From positions 41,396,209-41,460,208 of the forward strand of contig CM054138.1 in the NCBI GenBank assembly GCA_028751875.1: a DNA stretch of 64,000 bases, read 5' to 3'. Source of the DNA: Rapana venosa. Lineage: Eukaryota > Mollusca > Gastropoda > Neogastropoda > Muricidae. The notes under the pieces were generated by a model. That model ran no database searches. It was not told the DNA's origin and saw only the letters and a program-made list of their open reading frames with translations. Each line of letters starts with the position of its first letter. The first letter of the stretch is position 1. The translations under genes and the position numbers were made by a program. Of this stretch, positions 61,950 to 64,000 are shown piece after piece.

Positions 61950-62890
61950 TTCGCCATCCTGGCCGGAGGCGAGATATTGGGCAAACTTGACCTGAGCCAG
62001 GCGTATCACCAGATGGAATAGAAGGAGTCTCATCCTCCCCTCACCTTCAATGGTCTTTTCAGCATCTGCACTCTTCCGGAGAACGATGGAACAGATCATG
62101 GAGGGAATTCCAGGCGTTGTTGTCTTGACTGGAGCTACAATTGAGGAGCACTTGGATCAGCAGGGCCAATTTTTTCAAAGACTAGAAGACCATGGCCTAA
62201 GACTCAAGAAATTAAAGTGTGTGTTTTGAAGGACAAGACTGAATACCCTGGTCACATTATACATAACGATGAACATCTAGTGCCAGAAAAAGTAAAGACA
62301 GTCACTATCAATGCTCCACTGACACCAAATGACAGTGAACTGAATGTTTACCTTGGAATGCTGTCAAACTATGCAAGATTTCTTCCCAGTGTGTCATCAG
62401 AACTGAGCCCACTTCATAACCTACCCTGGACAAAGTGTCGGGTCACGTTTCTGTGAATCAAGAACTTCCCACATCGCCCTGACACATTTTGATGTCAACA
62501 TACAGTCCACCTGGATCGTGAACAGCTCCGATGGGTTAGGGTGTGTAGTCATAAGCCTTGAGATGCCAAATGGGACACATCAGCCAGTTGCCTATGCTCT
62601 AGAGACTCTTTATATGGCACAGAGAAATTGTGCACAGATAGAAACAGAGGCACTGGCTACGGTGTTCGATGTCACAAAGTTTTATGACCATCTGTATGGT
62701 TGTTGCTTTATCCAAAGACAGACCATAAACCCCTTTTCACCATTCTAGGACCCAAGAAGCGAATACCTACCCAGGCAGAAATTCAAATGCAGTGTTGCAT
62801 GCTGATTCTGGCATCAGTATCAACTTCATGTTAGATCACTGGACAAACACACGAATAAAGACACGTTGTCCACATTAGCCTTGAAGGGAA
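61950..62890 (+). pseudogene. Ty3/Gypsy retrotransposon pol fragment (RT and RNase H, decayed)
   Basis: Reads LAGGEILGKLDLSQAYHQM (RT), then after frame breaks a region near YPGHIIHNDEHLVPEKVKTV and LGMLSNYARFLPSVSSELSP (end of RT/connection), then VNSSDGLGCVVISLEMPNGT and AQIETEALATVFDVTKFYDH (RNase H). Motif order is right for Gypsy pol. Multiple frameshifts and stops make it dead, and no LTRs are seen in the window. Confidence 0.85.
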
Positions 62891-63770
62891 GAGAGCTGAC
62901 AGCCGGTGAGGTACCCATTTTCAACATAGCGCTGTGTGTAGGAGACAAGCTGTGTCCCAGGTGAACAGGGATAGGAGAAGAGGTGAGGAGCATGAAATGG
63001 AGCAAGGTGAAAAGGCAAGTCAGTCTGATTCGTCCCTGTCAAACTTACTTTCTCCAACACCACCCAGTTTGTTATACACTGTCAACAACTGTCATAACGG
63101 AATTGTAAAAGACATGTTTGTGTACGATGACAAATTCCTCCCTCTGTAACCCAATCCCTGACTGACACAAGGCATGATAGCCAATCTATCGACATGGCAC
63201 CATGCAATGCTGACATGCAGACTGTGACACTAACAAATGATGACTAAGATGTGATAGATTCTGGTGGACTGTGTGCATGTGACGGTGTGGCTACTATCAT
63301 GTGCAAGAATGACACGCTCCAAGCTGACAAGAGTGGCAATACAGATGTTCCACACTGTATAGACAGAACCCAGCACAGGGACACATGAGACAGCAACCTT
63401 TGGTGAACTGCGACAGCCAAACTGCTCAGCCACGAGATTTTGGCAAAGAAATTTGGGCAGCTCTCCGGGTGTCAAAGAAAAACATGGACAGCTTGGTGCC
63501 TGGTTTTAGTAGAAAACAGACCCAGTGGTTTTCCTGTCAAACTGTTGAAAAAGAGCATCTTTCTCACGATGTGTCGTGATTGCCGTAATGAAGCAAATGT
63601 ACTGCTAATTGTGTGTTTTAAAACAAATTTTCTACCTAATATGCTTTTGGACTAAATGGCAAAATACCTCCATGATAAGGGATCTTTCTCAGGACAATCA
63701 TATATGCCATAAATCTTCTATTCCCTCACTGCAGTGGATGTACTCTATATATGCAATTAAATCATTTGAC
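62890..63770. other. Unassigned sequence beyond the Gypsy relic
   Basis: Could be further decayed retrotransposon pol (short frames with no decisive motif). No supported gene. Confidence 0.3.
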
Positions 63771-63771
63771 A

Positions 63772-63841
<70 letters not shown>
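63770..63841. repeat. (CT)n microsatellite
   Basis: About 70 bp of CT with one CAT interruption; a G run follows at 63,959-63,973. Confidence 0.95.
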
Positions 63842-63843
<2 letters not shown>

Positions 63844-64000
63844 CAGGCACAAATTCCATATGTATTACAGAAAACTGATGTCAGCAACAACAACAAACAC
63901 ACACACAACCAAAATACCCCTATGATGTAAGCATAACTAAAACAGAGACCATTGTGAAGGGGGGGGGGGGGGGAGTGGGCGTGGAGCAGAAAGATGATGC

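Overview
This is a eukaryotic, gene-poor and repeat-rich window. Canonical GT-AG introns, abundant (CA)n/(GA)n/(TA)n tracts, poly-G/poly-C runs, many tRNA-headed SINEs and decayed LINE, Gypsy and pogo fragments point to an animal genome. The style of the SINEs and the protein families fit a lophotrochozoan, most likely a marine mollusc such as a gastropod. The species cannot be named from the sequence. Three protein-coding genes are supported; nearly all other open frames are repeat or microsatellite translations.

Region 1 (about 145-21,700, minus strand): a complete nine-exon selenoprotein N gene (SELENON), 566 residues. It has an N-terminal membrane anchor, a canonical EF-hand and the redox motif SCUG. 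The U is an in-frame TGA at 5928-5930. All three expected recoding parts are present: the UGA, a strong hairpin about 10 nt downstream of it (a candidate Sec redefinition element, 5887-5917), and a form-2 SECIS element in the 3'UTR (345-412). A polyadenylation signal lies at 167-172. Introns and the 3'UTR are loaded with SINEs, a 36-bp minisatellite and a 63-bp tandem repeat.

Region 2 (21,700-25,431): a head-to-head intergenic interval with SINEs and no recognisable gene.

Region 3 (25,432-29,958, plus strand): a four-exon gene for a 633-residue protein. It has two closely spaced membrane segments and a long Pro/Ser-rich tail with four PPxY motifs, typical of ligands for NEDD4-type WW domains. 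I do not recognise its orthologue. Its 3'UTR may be long: the strongest polyadenylation-like context is at 40,549.

Region 4 (30,000-53,800): mostly non-coding. It holds a SINE nested in another SINE with a perfect 13-bp target-site duplication, a local double duplication (44.07-45.56 kb), a decayed pogo/Tigger-like transposase and a LINE fragment.

Region 5 (53,829-61,106 and beyond, plus strand): the 5' part of a gene for a type II membrane protein with a DUF1647-type, glycosyltransferase-like domain. Exon 1 contains an apparent 1-nt deletion in a Ser-coding repeat, so as written the frame breaks; the downstream frame continues cleanly through the next exons. The 3' end is not in the window.

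Region 6 (61,650-64,000): SINE remains, then a decayed Ty3/Gypsy reverse transcriptase/RNase H relic and microsatellites. The genes have no evident shared pathway. The most notable biology is the complete selenocysteine recoding circuit of SELENON.
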